DNA of 64,000 bases, from contig CBDETC010000002.1 of the NCBI GenBank assembly GCA_965242845.1, positions 434,001 through 498,000 of the forward strand, given 5' to 3'. The translations under genes and the position numbers were made by a program. Source of the stretch: RHLJ01 sp965242845. Its GTDB lineage: Bacteria > Bacteroidota > Rhodothermia > Balneolales > Balneolaceae. Under the pieces are notes generated by a model, which was not told the DNA's origin, did not search any database, and worked only from the letters and a program-made list of their open reading frames with translations. This document shows, piece by piece, positions 35,294-44,875 of this stretch (positions within the stretch are counted from its first letter, which is position 1; each line of letters opens with the position of its first letter).

Positions 35294-36868
35294 ATGGCTC
35301 TTAAACCGCTTTCATCGCTCCCTGAAACACCCTTAACTATAAAAAGAGCTCTTTTATCTGTTTCTGATAAAACAGGACTTATTGAGCTAGCTCAGGCACT
35401 CAATAATGCGGGAGTTGAAATAATCTCTACGGGTGGAACTGCAAAAGCAATCTCTGATGCTGGGATAGCCGTAAAAGATGCATCGGAGGTTACTGGTTTC
35501 CCGGAATGTCTTGATGGACGAGTAAAAACACTTCACCCTAACATTCATGGAGGAATATTAGCCAGAACAAGCTATGCTCCCGATAATGAAGAGTTGGCAA
35601 AGCTCGGTATCGAACCCATTGAGCTGGTAGTTGTAAACCTCTATCCCTTCAAAGAGACCATTTCCAGTGAAGATATTACTGTAGCAAAAGCTACTGAGTT
35701 CATTGATATTGGAGGCCCTACCATGATTAGAGCTTCCGCTAAGAATTTCGCACATGTATGCATCCTCTCTTCTCCAACTCAATATGAAGAATTCATTTCT
35801 GAACTAAATGACGGAAGTGGCATCAGTTTCGAGTCCAGGAAAAAACTAGCTAAGGACGCTTTTGCTCATACCGCTGATTATGATTCAGCTATTTCAAACT
35901 ACTTTGATCAAATAGTTGGGAATGAGCCTTCTCAGCAGTTAAACATCTCAGTGCCACTATCTCAGGAACTGAGATATGGAGAAAATCCACATCAAAAAGC
36001 GGCGGTATATGGCGACCAGGATGATATTATTGATTGTTTCCACGGAAAACAGCTGAGCTATAATAATTACCTGGATGTTGACGCGGCACTAAATATTATT
36101 TCAGATTTTAAGTCAGGGAACCCTGCTTGTGCCATTATAAAACACACCATCCCTTGTGGAGTTGGCGTAGCAGACACCTTAAATGAAGCTTACAAAAAAG
36201 CATTCAGTACAGATACAGTTTCTCCATTTGGTGGGATCGTAGTTGTGAATCAGGAACTTGATTTGGACACGGCTCAGTCAATTGATAGTATTTTTACTGA
36301 GATAATCATTGCTCCTTCATTCTCAAAAGAGGCACTTGATCTACTTACTCAAAAGAAAAATCGTCGTTTAATAATCATAAAGGATGGTTTACAACTTGAA
36401 GAGCTTACTGCGTTCAGAAGTATTTTTGGAGGTCTTCTTAAACAAGATTCTGATCTGGAACCTTTTGATGAATCCGAATTTAAAGTAGTAACTGATCGGA
36501 AACCCAGTGAAGTTGAGATGAAAGACCTTCTTTTTGCCTGGAAAGTTGTACGCCATATAAAATCAAACGCGATAGTATATGCCAAGGATGGAAAAACCCT
36601 TGGTATTGGCTCCGGCCAAACCAGTAGAGTAGACTCTTCTGAAATTGCAGTTGCTAAGGCAAAAAAAGAAGGCTTAAACCTTAACGGTTCATCTATTGCT
36701 TCCGATGCTTTCTTCCCATTTTCAGATGGAGTTGAGGCGGCAGCCGGAGCTGGTGCTACCGCAGTAATTCAACCTGGAGGAAGTATTCGTGACGAAGAAG
36801 TAATAGCCAAGGCAAATGAACTTGGCATGACCATGATTTTCACAGGAAAGAGACACTTTAAGCATTAA
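35294..36868 (+). CDS. purH: Bifunctional AICAR formyltransferase / IMP cyclohydrolase
   Basis: Last two steps of de novo purine synthesis, making IMP. The 524-residue protein has an N-terminal MGS-like IMP cyclohydrolase domain (RALLSVSDKTGLIELA; EIISTGGTAKAI; GRVKTLHPNIHGGILA) and a C-terminal AICAR transformylase domain from about residue 200, with LRYGENPHQKAA, the Lys-His pair in AIIKHTIPCGVGVA and the final SDAFFPFSDGVEAAAGAGATAVIQPGGS motif. All signatures are intact. It closes the purN-purH operon; a weak hairpin (36,870-36,888) follows. Confidence 0.97.
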   Translation: MALKPLSSLPETPLTIKRALLSVSDKTGLIELAQALNNAGVEIISTGGTAKAISDAGIAVKDASEVTGFPECLDGRVKTLHPNIHGGILARTSYAPDNEELAKLGIEPIELVVVNLYPFKETISSEDITVAKATEFIDIGGPTMIRASAKNFAHVCILSSPTQYEEFISELNDGSGISFESRKKLAKDAFAHTADYDSAISNYFDQIVGNEPSQQLNISVPLSQELRYGENPHQKAAVYGDQDDIIDCFHGKQLSYNNYLDVDAALNIISDFKSGNPACAIIKHTIPCGVGVADTLNEAYKKAFSTDTVSPFGGIVVVNQELDLDTAQSIDSIFTEIIIAPSFSKEALDLLTQKKNRRLIIIKDGLQLEELTAFRSIFGGLLKQDSDLEPFDESEFKVVTDRKPSEVEMKDLLFAWKVVRHIKSNAIVYAKDGKTLGIGSGQTSRVDSSEIAVAKAKKEGLNLNGSSIASDAFFPFSDGVEAAAGAGATAVIQPGGSIRDEEVIAKANELGMTMIFTGKRHFKH

Positions 36869-36963
36869 AAATCATTTTTTTAATGATTCGCAAATAGGAT
36901 TGCAATATCGTATTTTCCAGCCAAATTTTTTCAGCACTAACTTCAACGCTTTAACTACTAACA

Positions 36964-38028
36964 ATGTCGGATCGATTTGGGATTCCATCCCCAAAATCAG
37001 CTAAAAAGCCACCAAAAAAAGGACTTCTAGATTTTCTTTATACAGACATAGCCATTGATTTGGGTACTGCCAATACCCTGATTTATTCAAGGGGAGAAGG
37101 AATTGTTTTAAATGAGCCATCTATTGTTGCTCTAAACCAGCAAAATATTCCAGTGGCTACAGGTCATGAAGCTCGTTTAATGCACGAGAAAACTCACCGT
37201 AAAATCAGAACGGTTCGCCCTCTTCGTGATGGGGTAATCGCAGATTTTGAAGTTGCTGAACAGATGATCAGGGGTATGATCAAGAAAGTAAAAATGAAGT
37301 GGTATGCCCAAACACGTCAAATGGTGATTTGTGTACCCAGTGGAATAACTGAGGTAGAAAGAAGAGCCGTTCGAGATAGTGCTGAACATGCTGGTGCAAA
37401 AGAAGTGCATCTTGTAGATGAGCCTATGGCGGCAGCTATTGGTATAGGACTTGATGTTCATGAGCCCGTTGGTAGTATGATTGTCGACATTGGTGGTGGA
37501 ACAACAGAAATTGCCGTTATTGCTTTATCTGGCATCGTTTATGCACAATCAGTTCGATTAGGTGGAGATGAGTTGAATGATGATATCATCAATTACTTCC
37601 GCCGCAATCACAACTTACTAATTGGCGAGAGAACTGCTGAAAAAATAAAGTGTGAGATTGGATCAGCAGCACCCTTAGATGAAGAGTTGGAGATGATTAC
37701 CAAAGGTAGAGATTTGGTAAATGGAGTTCCTAGAACCCGACATATTACATCCAAGGATGCCCGGGAAGCTATGGCCGAATCCGTGAATACCATTGTTGAA
37801 TCTATTACTAAATCGTTAGAGCAAACCCCTCCGGAGCTTTCGGCTGATATTCTTGACCGAGGTATTATGCTAACTGGTGGTGGAGCTTTGCTTAAAAATT
37901 TAGATAAGCTAATTATGGAAACCACTGATCTTCCAGTTCATATCGCTGAAGATCCTTTAACAGCTGTTGTTCGTGGAACCGGAGCCATTTTAGAAAATTT
38001 GGAGTACTATCGACCGGTAATCGATTAA
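36964..38028 (+). CDS. mreB: Rod-shape actin homologue MreB
   Basis: Bacterial actin that guides cell-wall synthesis along the cell length, 354 residues. Phosphate-1 motif IAIDLGTANTLIY is near residue 30, phosphate-2 IVDIGGGTTEIAVI near 175, and the adenosine motif GIMLTGGGALLKNLD near 300. A 20-residue basic N-terminal extension (PKSAKKPPKKG) precedes the fold, similar to other Bacteroidota MreB proteins. First gene of the mreBCD-PBP2-rodA operon, with mreC starting 13 bases downstream. Confidence 0.98.
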   Translation: MSDRFGIPSPKSAKKPPKKGLLDFLYTDIAIDLGTANTLIYSRGEGIVLNEPSIVALNQQNIPVATGHEARLMHEKTHRKIRTVRPLRDGVIADFEVAEQMIRGMIKKVKMKWYAQTRQMVICVPSGITEVERRAVRDSAEHAGAKEVHLVDEPMAAAIGIGLDVHEPVGSMIVDIGGGTTEIAVIALSGIVYAQSVRLGGDELNDDIINYFRRNHNLLIGERTAEKIKCEIGSAAPLDEELEMITKGRDLVNGVPRTRHITSKDAREAMAESVNTIVESITKSLEQTPPELSADILDRGIMLTGGGALLKNLDKLIMETTDLPVHIAEDPLTAVVRGTGAILENLEYYRPVID

Positions 38029-38041
38029 CGGAAAACGCTGA

Positions 38042-38887
38042 ATGCGGTTTAGAATATTTAAAGTTGAACATGCTTCTGACTATATAATCACTGCCCTCCT
38101 TTTAGTATGTGCGCTTTCCATAGCGATAAACCGACATCAGGGAGGAATTAATACTCTTAGGCAAGCAACTGTTACTTTTATAAGCCTACTCGAAGAACCC
38201 CTTTCAAACATCAGGATATACCGGCAGGCGCTAAATACAAACACCTATCTTCAGCGTCAAAATATTCTTCTACAGGATGAACTTAGCAGGCTAAGAGCAA
38301 TAGAACAGGAGAATAAAGAACTTCGAGAGCTTCTCAGTTTTAAAGAACAAAGCTCTTTTGAAATGCTGCCCGTTACTTTGGTTAGTAAAGAACTAACCAC
38401 CGGGTTAAATAACACCTTCACAATTGATGCTGGTTCGAACCAGGGTATTGAAGAGGGCATGCCCATTGTTACTTCTGACGGGTTAATCGGAAAAGTGATC
38501 TTAACAAGCAGCTTTTACTCACAGGCAATGCCTTACTTCAACAACCTGTTCAGGGTAAGTGCCAGAATATCAGAAACCAGATCAACAGGCATAGTCAGCT
38601 GGACGGGAGATAATATCTCTGAATTGGTAATGGACTTCGTTCCAAAAACAATTCCAGTCGATTCAGGATATGTTATTGAGACTTCTGGATTTGGCAATGA
38701 ATTTCCAGCAGGAATTCCGATAGGCTATGTTATTCGGACAGAGAACGAGCCTGGTAAGGATACTCAGCGCATTTACTTAAAGCCATATACTTCATTATTC
38801 AATGTAGCTGAAGGCTTTGTTATTCTTGCCGAGCCTGATTCTTCTATTCAGAATCTTAATGAGGAATACAATGAGTTGTTCCGATGA
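38042..38887 (+). CDS. mreC: Rod-shape protein MreC
   Basis: Periplasmic elongasome scaffold of 281 residues. A single N-terminal membrane helix (YIITALLLVCALSIAI) anchors it, followed by a coiled coil (residues ~65-105, RQNILLQDELSRLRAIEQEN) and the beta-barrel domain with DAGSNQGIEEGMPIVTSDGL and the later NEFPAGIPIGYV signature. The ATG is 13 bases after mreB, and the last codons overlap mreD by four bases, so all three mre genes are translationally linked. Confidence 0.95.
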   Translation: MRFRIFKVEHASDYIITALLLVCALSIAINRHQGGINTLRQATVTFISLLEEPLSNIRIYRQALNTNTYLQRQNILLQDELSRLRAIEQENKELRELLSFKEQSSFEMLPVTLVSKELTTGLNNTFTIDAGSNQGIEEGMPIVTSDGLIGKVILTSSFYSQAMPYFNNLFRVSARISETRSTGIVSWTGDNISELVMDFVPKTIPVDSGYVIETSGFGNEFPAGIPIGYVIRTENEPGKDTQRIYLKPYTSLFNVAEGFVILAEPDSSIQNLNEEYNELFR

Positions 38888-39354
38888 ATAGTGACCTACT
38901 AAAAGATATTGGCATAGGATTTATCTTCGTGATCTCACAAGTGTTATTCTTTCAACACTTGGATATTTTTGGGACCACTGCAGATCCTATCATCTTCTAC
39001 TTACTCTGGCTCGTTCCAAAATATCAGCGATCAAGATTGGTGATAATTGCTGCATTATTTGGGTTGCTCCAGGATGCTTTTTTTGATTTCTGGGGAATGT
39101 ACATGTTCTCTAAAACCCTGCTCGTTTTTCTTTTCTACAATACCGTCAAAAAGAGAGCTGAAATTCAGTTACTACTCTGGCAGATATTTCTCTTTATTTG
39201 GATAGCTGCAATTGTTCACAATGTAATCTTCCTGGGATTAAACAGTTTTTTTGAAGCATATGCAGTCAACTTCTATCCTTTCTTAAAAATAGTTGGGGGA
39301 GCAATTTATACTGCGTTAGTGGGTTGCTTAATATATGTTTTCAGGGTTAAGTAA
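38884..39354 (+). CDS. mreD: Rod-shape protein MreD
   Basis: Small integral membrane protein of 156 residues with about five helices (for example LKDIGIGFIFVISQVLFF, LWQIFLFIWIAAIVHNVIF, VGGAIYTALVGCLIYVF). Sequence is poorly conserved, as usual for MreD. Assignment rests on size, topology and position: it overlaps mreC by four bases (ATGA) and is followed two bases later by the penicillin-binding protein 2 gene. Confidence 0.9.
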   Translation: MNSDLLKDIGIGFIFVISQVLFFQHLDIFGTTADPIIFYLLWLVPKYQRSRLVIIAALFGLLQDAFFDFWGMYMFSKTLLVFLFYNTVKKRAEIQLLLWQIFLFIWIAAIVHNVIFLGLNSFFEAYAVNFYPFLKIVGGAIYTALVGCLIYVFRVK

Positions 39355-39356
39355 CG

Positions 39357-41198
39357 ATGTATAGCGGACAACCAAATAGAACCAGAACTTCTATTCGAGC
39401 CCTCCAGATAATTATGGGTGGGCTATGCCTGGTTGTACTAGGCAGAGTTTTTTATTTACAGGTCATTCAATACGAAACTTACGCCGAATTAGGACAGGAG
39501 AACTCGATACGACAGGAATATGTAAGCCCTGCTCGTGGATTAATCTATGATCGAAACGGACAGCTTCTTGTTGATAATGAGCCAATATTTTCAATAACAG
39601 TAACCCCTGCTAATTTCGAGAGAGATAAGATCCCACTATTGGCAGCACTACTGGAAATTGAAGATAGTGTAGTTACTTCAAGGATTGATGAAGCTCAGCG
39701 TTATTCATGGTATAGAACTTCACCCCTTCTTACTGATGTAGATTTTGAAACATTTTCCCGAATTCAGGAAAACATATGGCAACTTCCGGGAATAGGTCAT
39801 CAAATTGAGAGTAAGCGTAATTATCCCTCTGAGCTGGTAGCATCCCACGTTTTTGGCTATTTGAGGGAGGCAGATAGAAATGATTACGAAAACTCTACGA
39901 ATCTGAGGCTTGGTGATAAAATTGGAAAAAGTGGACTTGAACTCATTTACCAGGATACACTTCGAGGGGAACTCGGGATTGAGTTTCTCAAGGTCAACGC
40001 TTTTGGCCAGTCCCTTGGTAATTATGAAGGAGAAAGAGCCGATAAAAATCCTCAGCAAGGGTTTAATCTGATCACTACGATCGATGCAGAACTTCAGGCT
40101 TTTACAGAAGAGCTTATGCAGGGTAAAGTCGGTGCCGTGGTAGCTATGAAGCCAGGTACTGGAGAAATTTTGACTCTTGTAAGCTCTCCAAGTTATGATG
40201 TTACCCGATTAGCAGGTCGACTTGATAAACAGTACTGGGCACACATCAATTCCGATACCACAAGACCATTATTCAACCGGGCAATTTCTAGCCGTCAGCC
40301 ACCAGGGTCAACCTTTAAGCCTTTGATGGGGATGATTGGAATGCACCTCGGATATGTTACTCCAGAGACTGTGGTTAAAAATACAGGAGGCTATGTTCGA
40401 GGAAGATTATACCGGGATATTGCTCCACTTGGCGATTATGATTTAGAAACCGCAATCGCATATTCAAGCAATACGTACTTCTATGCGCTAATGGATCGAA
40501 TCAGCACCCAGGGTGACTTAAATAACTGGCATAGCTTAGTTAAGGATTTTGGTCTGGGAGCACCTACTTCTGTTGATTTACCTAGTGCTACTTCCGGTAT
40601 CGTCCCAGATAGTACCTACTTCAATCGTAGGTTTGGACGAAGACAATGGGGACTTGGGGATCTGATCAATCTTGGAATCGGACAAGGAGTATTATCTGTC
40701 TCTCCTCTTCAAGTAGCTCAAATGACGAGTTCAATTGCAAATGGCGGGTACAAAATTCAGCCTCATCTTGTCAGTTATGTAGAGCAAGGTAATGATCAGG
40801 AAAAAGTAAGTCCGGAAGTTTATGAGAGAATAGACTGGATTAGGCCTGAATACCTTGAGACCGTAAAAAAAGGAATGCGCAGAGTGGTAGAAGAAGGTAG
40901 TGGTCGATTTTATGTCAAGAATGATGTAATTCCGATTGCAGGTAAAACAGGTACAGCGCAAAATCCACATGGTTTTAGCCACGGATGGTTTACTTCTTTT
41001 GCCCCTTATGAAAACCCGGAAATAGTAGTAACTGTTTTCCTGGAAAATGCGGGCTTTGCTTCTATTTCTGCAGCGCCAATAGCTGCTTTGGTTATCGAGA
41101 AATACCTACAGGGTGATATCCAGCGAAGTAACGTTTATAATTACGTAATGAGCTGGGAACCGAAAGAAGACAACTCACAGGGAGTAGTAGAGCAATGA
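39357..41198 (+). CDS. mrdA: Penicillin-binding protein 2 (elongasome transpeptidase)
   Basis: Peptidoglycan DD-transpeptidase of 613 residues that works with RodA. It has a short cytosolic tail, one membrane helix (ALQIIMGGLCLVVLGRVFYL), a dimerisation domain (GLIYDRNGQLLVDNEPIF) and a transpeptidase domain. The active-site SxxK is PGSTFKPLMG (Ser near residue 317), SxN is AYSSNTYFY near 370, and KTG is AGKTGTAQNPHGFSHGWF near 529. All three motifs are intact. Its end overlaps the rodA start by four bases. Confidence 0.96.
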   Translation: MYSGQPNRTRTSIRALQIIMGGLCLVVLGRVFYLQVIQYETYAELGQENSIRQEYVSPARGLIYDRNGQLLVDNEPIFSITVTPANFERDKIPLLAALLEIEDSVVTSRIDEAQRYSWYRTSPLLTDVDFETFSRIQENIWQLPGIGHQIESKRNYPSELVASHVFGYLREADRNDYENSTNLRLGDKIGKSGLELIYQDTLRGELGIEFLKVNAFGQSLGNYEGERADKNPQQGFNLITTIDAELQAFTEELMQGKVGAVVAMKPGTGEILTLVSSPSYDVTRLAGRLDKQYWAHINSDTTRPLFNRAISSRQPPGSTFKPLMGMIGMHLGYVTPETVVKNTGGYVRGRLYRDIAPLGDYDLETAIAYSSNTYFYALMDRISTQGDLNNWHSLVKDFGLGAPTSVDLPSATSGIVPDSTYFNRRFGRRQWGLGDLINLGIGQGVLSVSPLQVAQMTSSIANGGYKIQPHLVSYVEQGNDQEKVSPEVYERIDWIRPEYLETVKKGMRRVVEEGSGRFYVKNDVIPIAGKTGTAQNPHGFSHGWFTSFAPYENPEIVVTVFLENAGFASISAAPIAALVIEKYLQGDIQRSNVYNYVMSWEPKEDNSQGVVEQ

Positions 41199-42445
41199 GT
41201 AATGCCAGAGATTTTAACTGGTCCATCGCGTTTGCCTGGTTAGTGTTAACCGTAATAGGCCTTATTGCAATTTTTAGTGCTACTCAGGGACCAGTATCAG
41301 AATTCCTCCCTTCTTTTATCCAATCCAACTTCTATAAACAGCTTGGCTTTGTAGTTATTTCGCTAATAATGATGGTGGCCATACAATTTGTATCTCCGCG
41401 GTCATTCCTTCAGCTCTCATACATTTTTTACCTATTCGGAATCCTGCTTATGATTCTAACCCTCTTTTTTGGATCAGAAATCAATGGAGCAAGAAGTTGG
41501 TTTAGAATTGGGCCTTTTGGCTTCCAAAGCAGTGAGCTCATGAAGATTGCTACCATCTTAGCTGTTGCTAATTATCTGACGAGTAAGAGAAATATCTCTG
41601 CAGAGAATATCCGGTTTGCCCTTGTTGCTGTACTGATCATCTTACTTCCAACGGCCCTGGTAATAGCTCAAAATGACTTTGGTACAGCAATAGTATTCCT
41701 GGCCCTAATTCCGGTAATGCTGTTCTGGTCTGGATTGCCATATGGAGTATCTATTTTCATCATATCTCCTGCCATAATCCTCTACTTAACCGTGTTGAAC
41801 TGGCAATTTGGTCTTGCATCGGCAATTATTTTAACCGGACTTATCTTTTTTATCCAGCGAAGAACCTGGCTAACTATTACCTCATTTGTTACCGGGATAC
41901 TCACTGTAGTAGGTGTACAACTGGCACTTACGAGTATTTTACAACCGCATCAAATAGCAAGGATTACTGCATTCACCAACCCTTCTTATGATCCGACGGG
42001 TGCTGGCTGGAATGTGATTCAAGCTAAAACAGCAATTGGTTCTGGAGGCCTTACAGGAAAGGGATTTCTGGAAGGTACTCAAACCCAGCTCCGCTTTCTT
42101 CCGGAGCAATGGACTGACTTTGTGTTTTGTGTAATTGGCGAGGAATTTGGTCTGCTTGGCGCCGGGTTAGTAGTTCTAACCTTCTTGTTCCTTTTTGTAC
42201 GGTTATTAGGATTAGCAGGGAATCATAAACATCCATTTGCTCAGTTAGTTACCGTTAGCGTAACCGCCGTATTTTTTATTCACTTCTTTATCAATGTTGG
42301 TAGTGCAACAGCGTTGCTCCCGGTTATCGGAATTCCTCTCACTTTTGTCAGCTATGGAGGTTCAGCCTTTTTGACTAATACACTTATGCTCGCGATTTGC
42401 TTAAACATGGACTTCCATAAGCGAGAGTTTAGTATTTACAGGTAA
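41195..42445 (+). CDS. rodA: SEDS peptidoglycan glycosyltransferase RodA
   Basis: Polytopic membrane glycosyltransferase of 416 residues that polymerises lipid II along the cell cylinder. It has about ten membrane helices. SEDS motifs include INGARSWFRIGPFGFQSSELMK near residue 95-116 (NGARSW and the QPSE-like QSSE), NDFGTAIVFLALIPVML near 155, the DPTGAGWNVIQAKTAIGSGG loop near 265 and the C-terminal LPVIGIPLTFVSYGGSA signature. It ends the elongasome operon and converges with rnhB, one base apart. Confidence 0.96.
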   Translation: MSNARDFNWSIAFAWLVLTVIGLIAIFSATQGPVSEFLPSFIQSNFYKQLGFVVISLIMMVAIQFVSPRSFLQLSYIFYLFGILLMILTLFFGSEINGARSWFRIGPFGFQSSELMKIATILAVANYLTSKRNISAENIRFALVAVLIILLPTALVIAQNDFGTAIVFLALIPVMLFWSGLPYGVSIFIISPAIILYLTVLNWQFGLASAIILTGLIFFIQRRTWLTITSFVTGILTVVGVQLALTSILQPHQIARITAFTNPSYDPTGAGWNVIQAKTAIGSGGLTGKGFLEGTQTQLRFLPEQWTDFVFCVIGEEFGLLGAGLVVLTFLFLFVRLLGLAGNHKHPFAQLVTVSVTAVFFIHFFINVGSATALLPVIGIPLTFVSYGGSAFLTNTLMLAICLNMDFHKREFSIYR

Positions 42446-42446
42446 A

Positions 42447-43058
42447 CTAGCTGCCGTATTTCTTTTTTGAACCCAGGCTAAAGCTTTTACGATGATGTGT
42501 GGTGTAGCCGAATTTTTTTAATGCCTCACGGTGGTGCTTTGTTGGATATCCCACATTTGTATCCCAGCCAAATTCAGGGAAAGAGGTATTTAGGTTCTCC
42601 ATTAAGTTATCCCTGTACACTTTCGCAAGGATAGAAGCCGCTCCAATACTTATTGACTTATCATCTCCTTTGATTATACAAGTATATGGGATTAAGGAAG
42701 GGGCGTATCGATTTCCATCCACAAGTAAATAATCAGGAGAAGCACCATCTTTATTAACACACTTCTCCATTGTAGCGATAGATGCCCATAAAATATTCAA
42801 CCGATCTATTTCTTTGATACTACCTTCTTCAATGGTCCAAAATAATGCCCTTTGTTTTATCTCTTCAGCAAGCCGCTCTCTTTCCTTCTTCTCAATCTTT
42901 TTGCTATCCCTGATTTCTGGGAATTCTGTCCCTTCTTCAAAAATCACTCCTGCTGCAACAACTGGCCCCGCTAAACAACCTCTTCCTACTTCATCGAGCC
43001 CCATTATTCTTTTGAAGCCCTCTTTCCAAAGCTGTTCCTCATACTTCGTTCTATTCAT
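42447..43058 (-). CDS. rnhB: Ribonuclease HII
   Basis: Removes ribonucleotides from DNA and the RNA strand of hybrids. I start at ATG 43056-43058, giving 203 residues; a longer frame upstream lacks conserved sequence. Acidic catalytic residues are visible: Asp and Glu in MGLDEVGRGCLAGPVV, Asp in YLLVDGNRYAP and Asp in GDDKSISIGAASILAKVYRD. The last stretch (FGWDTNVGYPTKHHREAL) is a standard RNase HII feature. It converges with rodA and diverges from the VWA gene. Confidence 0.95.
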   Translation of the reverse strand: MNRTKYEEQLWKEGFKRIMGLDEVGRGCLAGPVVAAGVIFEEGTEFPEIRDSKKIEKKERERLAEEIKQRALFWTIEEGSIKEIDRLNILWASIATMEKCVNKDGASPDYLLVDGNRYAPSLIPYTCIIKGDDKSISIGAASILAKVYRDNLMENLNTSFPEFGWDTNVGYPTKHHREALKKFGYTTHHRKSFSLGSKKKYGS

Positions 43059-43136
43059 ACTAAAAATATACTCCTTTCCCGTTGTTTTATGGAACTGTTT
43101 TAGATTAAGTTCAATTCTGTATACAAATAATAGTGT

Positions 43137-44249
43137 ATGAATTTTAGGTATTTCAATTGGGACGAACGCCTTCAAAAGCAATCAGGCAAAAGTCCATTTG
43201 ACACACTTTGGGATCTGTTCCAACAGCTGCTTACCATATCAAGCGGTGATGTAGCTCAGGCTCTGAGGTGGCTCACGGAGCTTGATCAGGAGTATAACAT
43301 CACCGATCAATTTGAGGACGGTTATTCTATAGGGGATTTCATTGAAGAGATGAAAGAGCGAGGTTACCTGGATGACGGTGATCAGCCGAATTCCCTGAAT
43401 ATGACCAAAAAAGCTGAGCGAAGCCTCAGGCAAAAGTCTCTGGAAGAAGTATTTAAGAATTTAGAAAAAGGTGGATTTGGGAATCATAAAACTCAATCTT
43501 CAGGAAAAGGATTAGAGCGCCAGCCTGAAACACGACAATGGAATGTCGGGGATGATGTAGGACAAATTGATAGCTCTTCCACCATGATTAATATGCTTCG
43601 GCACAGTTCACTTGATCACTTTGACCTACATGAAGATGATCTTGAAGTACATGAAACTGATCATTACACATCGGTTGCTACCGTTTTGCTTATAGATTTG
43701 AGCCACTCTATGATTCTATATGGTGAAGACAGAATCACTCCCGCAAAAAAGGTAGCCATGGCCTTGTCAGAACTTATTATGACTAGCTATGCCAAGGATT
43801 CCCTTGATATCGTTGCCTTTGGAAATGAAGCATGGCAGATTTCTGTAGAGGACTTACCCTATTTAAAAGTAGGGCCTTACCACACCAATACGAAGCAAGG
43901 CCTGGAAGTAGCACGTCATATCCTTCAGCGCCGAAAATATGCTAATAAGCAGATATTTATGATTACAGATGGAAAACCATCCTGTATGTTTGAGAATGGC
44001 AGACTTTATAAAAATAGCTTTGGATTGGATCGAAAAATAGTGAACAAGGTTCTCGATGAAGCAGTCAAGTGTAGAAGGGATAAGATATCTATTACTACAT
44101 TCATGATAGCGCAAGACCCCTACCTACAGAGCTTTGTTCGTGAGATGACGGATGCAAATAAAGGAAAGGCTTATTTTGCATCCCTAAATGATCTGGGTGG
44201 ATATATATTTGAAGATTATATCCAAAACCGTAAAAAGAACCTGAAATAA
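43137..44249 (+). CDS. VWA-domain protein (metal-ion-dependent adhesion site present)
   Basis: Cytosolic protein of 370 residues with a C-terminal von Willebrand A domain (residues ~180-365). The MIDAS loop is LLIDLSHSMILYGEDR near residue 187 and the second acidic site is FMITDGKPSCMFENGR near 280. The N-terminal 170 residues are helical, with a helical region WLTELDQEYNITDQFEDG, resembling the putative scaffold half of MoxR-partner VWA proteins. Such proteins usually lie next to a MoxR AAA ATPase; none is adjacent here, so its partner must be encoded elsewhere or it acts alone. A strong terminator follows its stop. Confidence 0.85.
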   Translation: MNFRYFNWDERLQKQSGKSPFDTLWDLFQQLLTISSGDVAQALRWLTELDQEYNITDQFEDGYSIGDFIEEMKERGYLDDGDQPNSLNMTKKAERSLRQKSLEEVFKNLEKGGFGNHKTQSSGKGLERQPETRQWNVGDDVGQIDSSSTMINMLRHSSLDHFDLHEDDLEVHETDHYTSVATVLLIDLSHSMILYGEDRITPAKKVAMALSELIMTSYAKDSLDIVAFGNEAWQISVEDLPYLKVGPYHTNTKQGLEVARHILQRRKYANKQIFMITDGKPSCMFENGRLYKNSFGLDRKIVNKVLDEAVKCRRDKISITTFMIAQDPYLQSFVREMTDANKGKAYFASLNDLGGYIFEDYIQNRKKNLK

Positions 44250-44250
44250 A

Positions 44251-44287
44251 AAAACCCACTCCATGTATGAAGTGGGTTTTCCTTTTT
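44251..44287. terminator. Bidirectional terminator between VWA gene and skp3
   Basis: A perfect 10-bp stem (44251-44260 with 44271-44280) and a ten-base loop are flanked by an A-run on the left and a T-run on the right, so it can terminate both convergent genes. Confidence 0.88.
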
Positions 44288-44299
44288 TAAGAAGGCCTT

Positions 44300-44857
44300 T
44301 TAAAACATTCCAAGTTCTTCCATCACTTTTTCAGTGATATCATACTTGGCCTGGTATTCTTCAGATGCATATAGTATCACCAAATCACCTGTACTTGTTG
44401 TGGTATTAAGTACATAAATTAATTCCATGTTGGTTGCAACTGCATCGATTGCTGATCCAATTTGCTCAAGCAGAGGACCTACTAGTTCATTTCTTTTATC
44501 CTGAAGTTCTTGCTCAGCTGATTGCTGTGCTAATAACAGGTTGTTCTGCATTTCACCTAAACGCTCTTCTTCCTGCGCTTGAGCTTCTGCTGAAATTACT
44601 CCAATCTTTTGCTGATAAGCCGCTAACTCTGCCTGGAAGGCTTGCTCCTGCTGTAGCAATTCTTGCTGCTTTCGAGCTGTAAAGTTTTGAAGTCTTTGTT
44701 GAACAGCTTTCATTTCAGGCATATTTGCGAGTATCGCCTGAGGATTTACATATCCTATTTTAAGATCTTCCTGGGCATTTGCAGTGAAAGCAAAGCCAAG
44801 TACCAATAAAAGTGTTGCTAGTGTAGTACTAATTCGTCGTAGTATCATTTTTTTCAT
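44300..44857 (-). CDS. OmpH/Skp-like periplasmic chaperone, third tandem copy
   Basis: Periplasmic chaperone of 185 residues for unfolded outer-membrane proteins. Signal peptide (MKKMILRRISTTLATLLLVL, cleaved after the FTANA region) is followed by the OmpH opening LKIGYVNPQAILANMPEMKA and a long coiled-coil tentacle (residues ~55-115, rich in Gln and Glu). The C-terminal DAVATNMELIYVLNTTTSTGD matches the OmpH core. It is the last of three tandem copies downstream of bamA and ends at a bidirectional terminator. Confidence 0.92.
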   Translation of the reverse strand: MKKMILRRISTTLATLLLVLGFAFTANAQEDLKIGYVNPQAILANMPEMKAVQQRLQNFTARKQQELLQQEQAFQAELAAYQQKIGVISAEAQAQEEERLGEMQNNLLLAQQSAEQELQDKRNELVGPLLEQIGSAIDAVATNMELIYVLNTTTSTGDLVILYASEEYQAKYDITEKVMEELGMF

Positions 44858-44875
44858 GCGTTATTCTAACGTTAA

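Noticed and set aside
36870..36888. Hairpin after purH as terminator
   Set aside because: The 7-bp stem is AT-only and has no proper T-tail after it; too weak to annotate.
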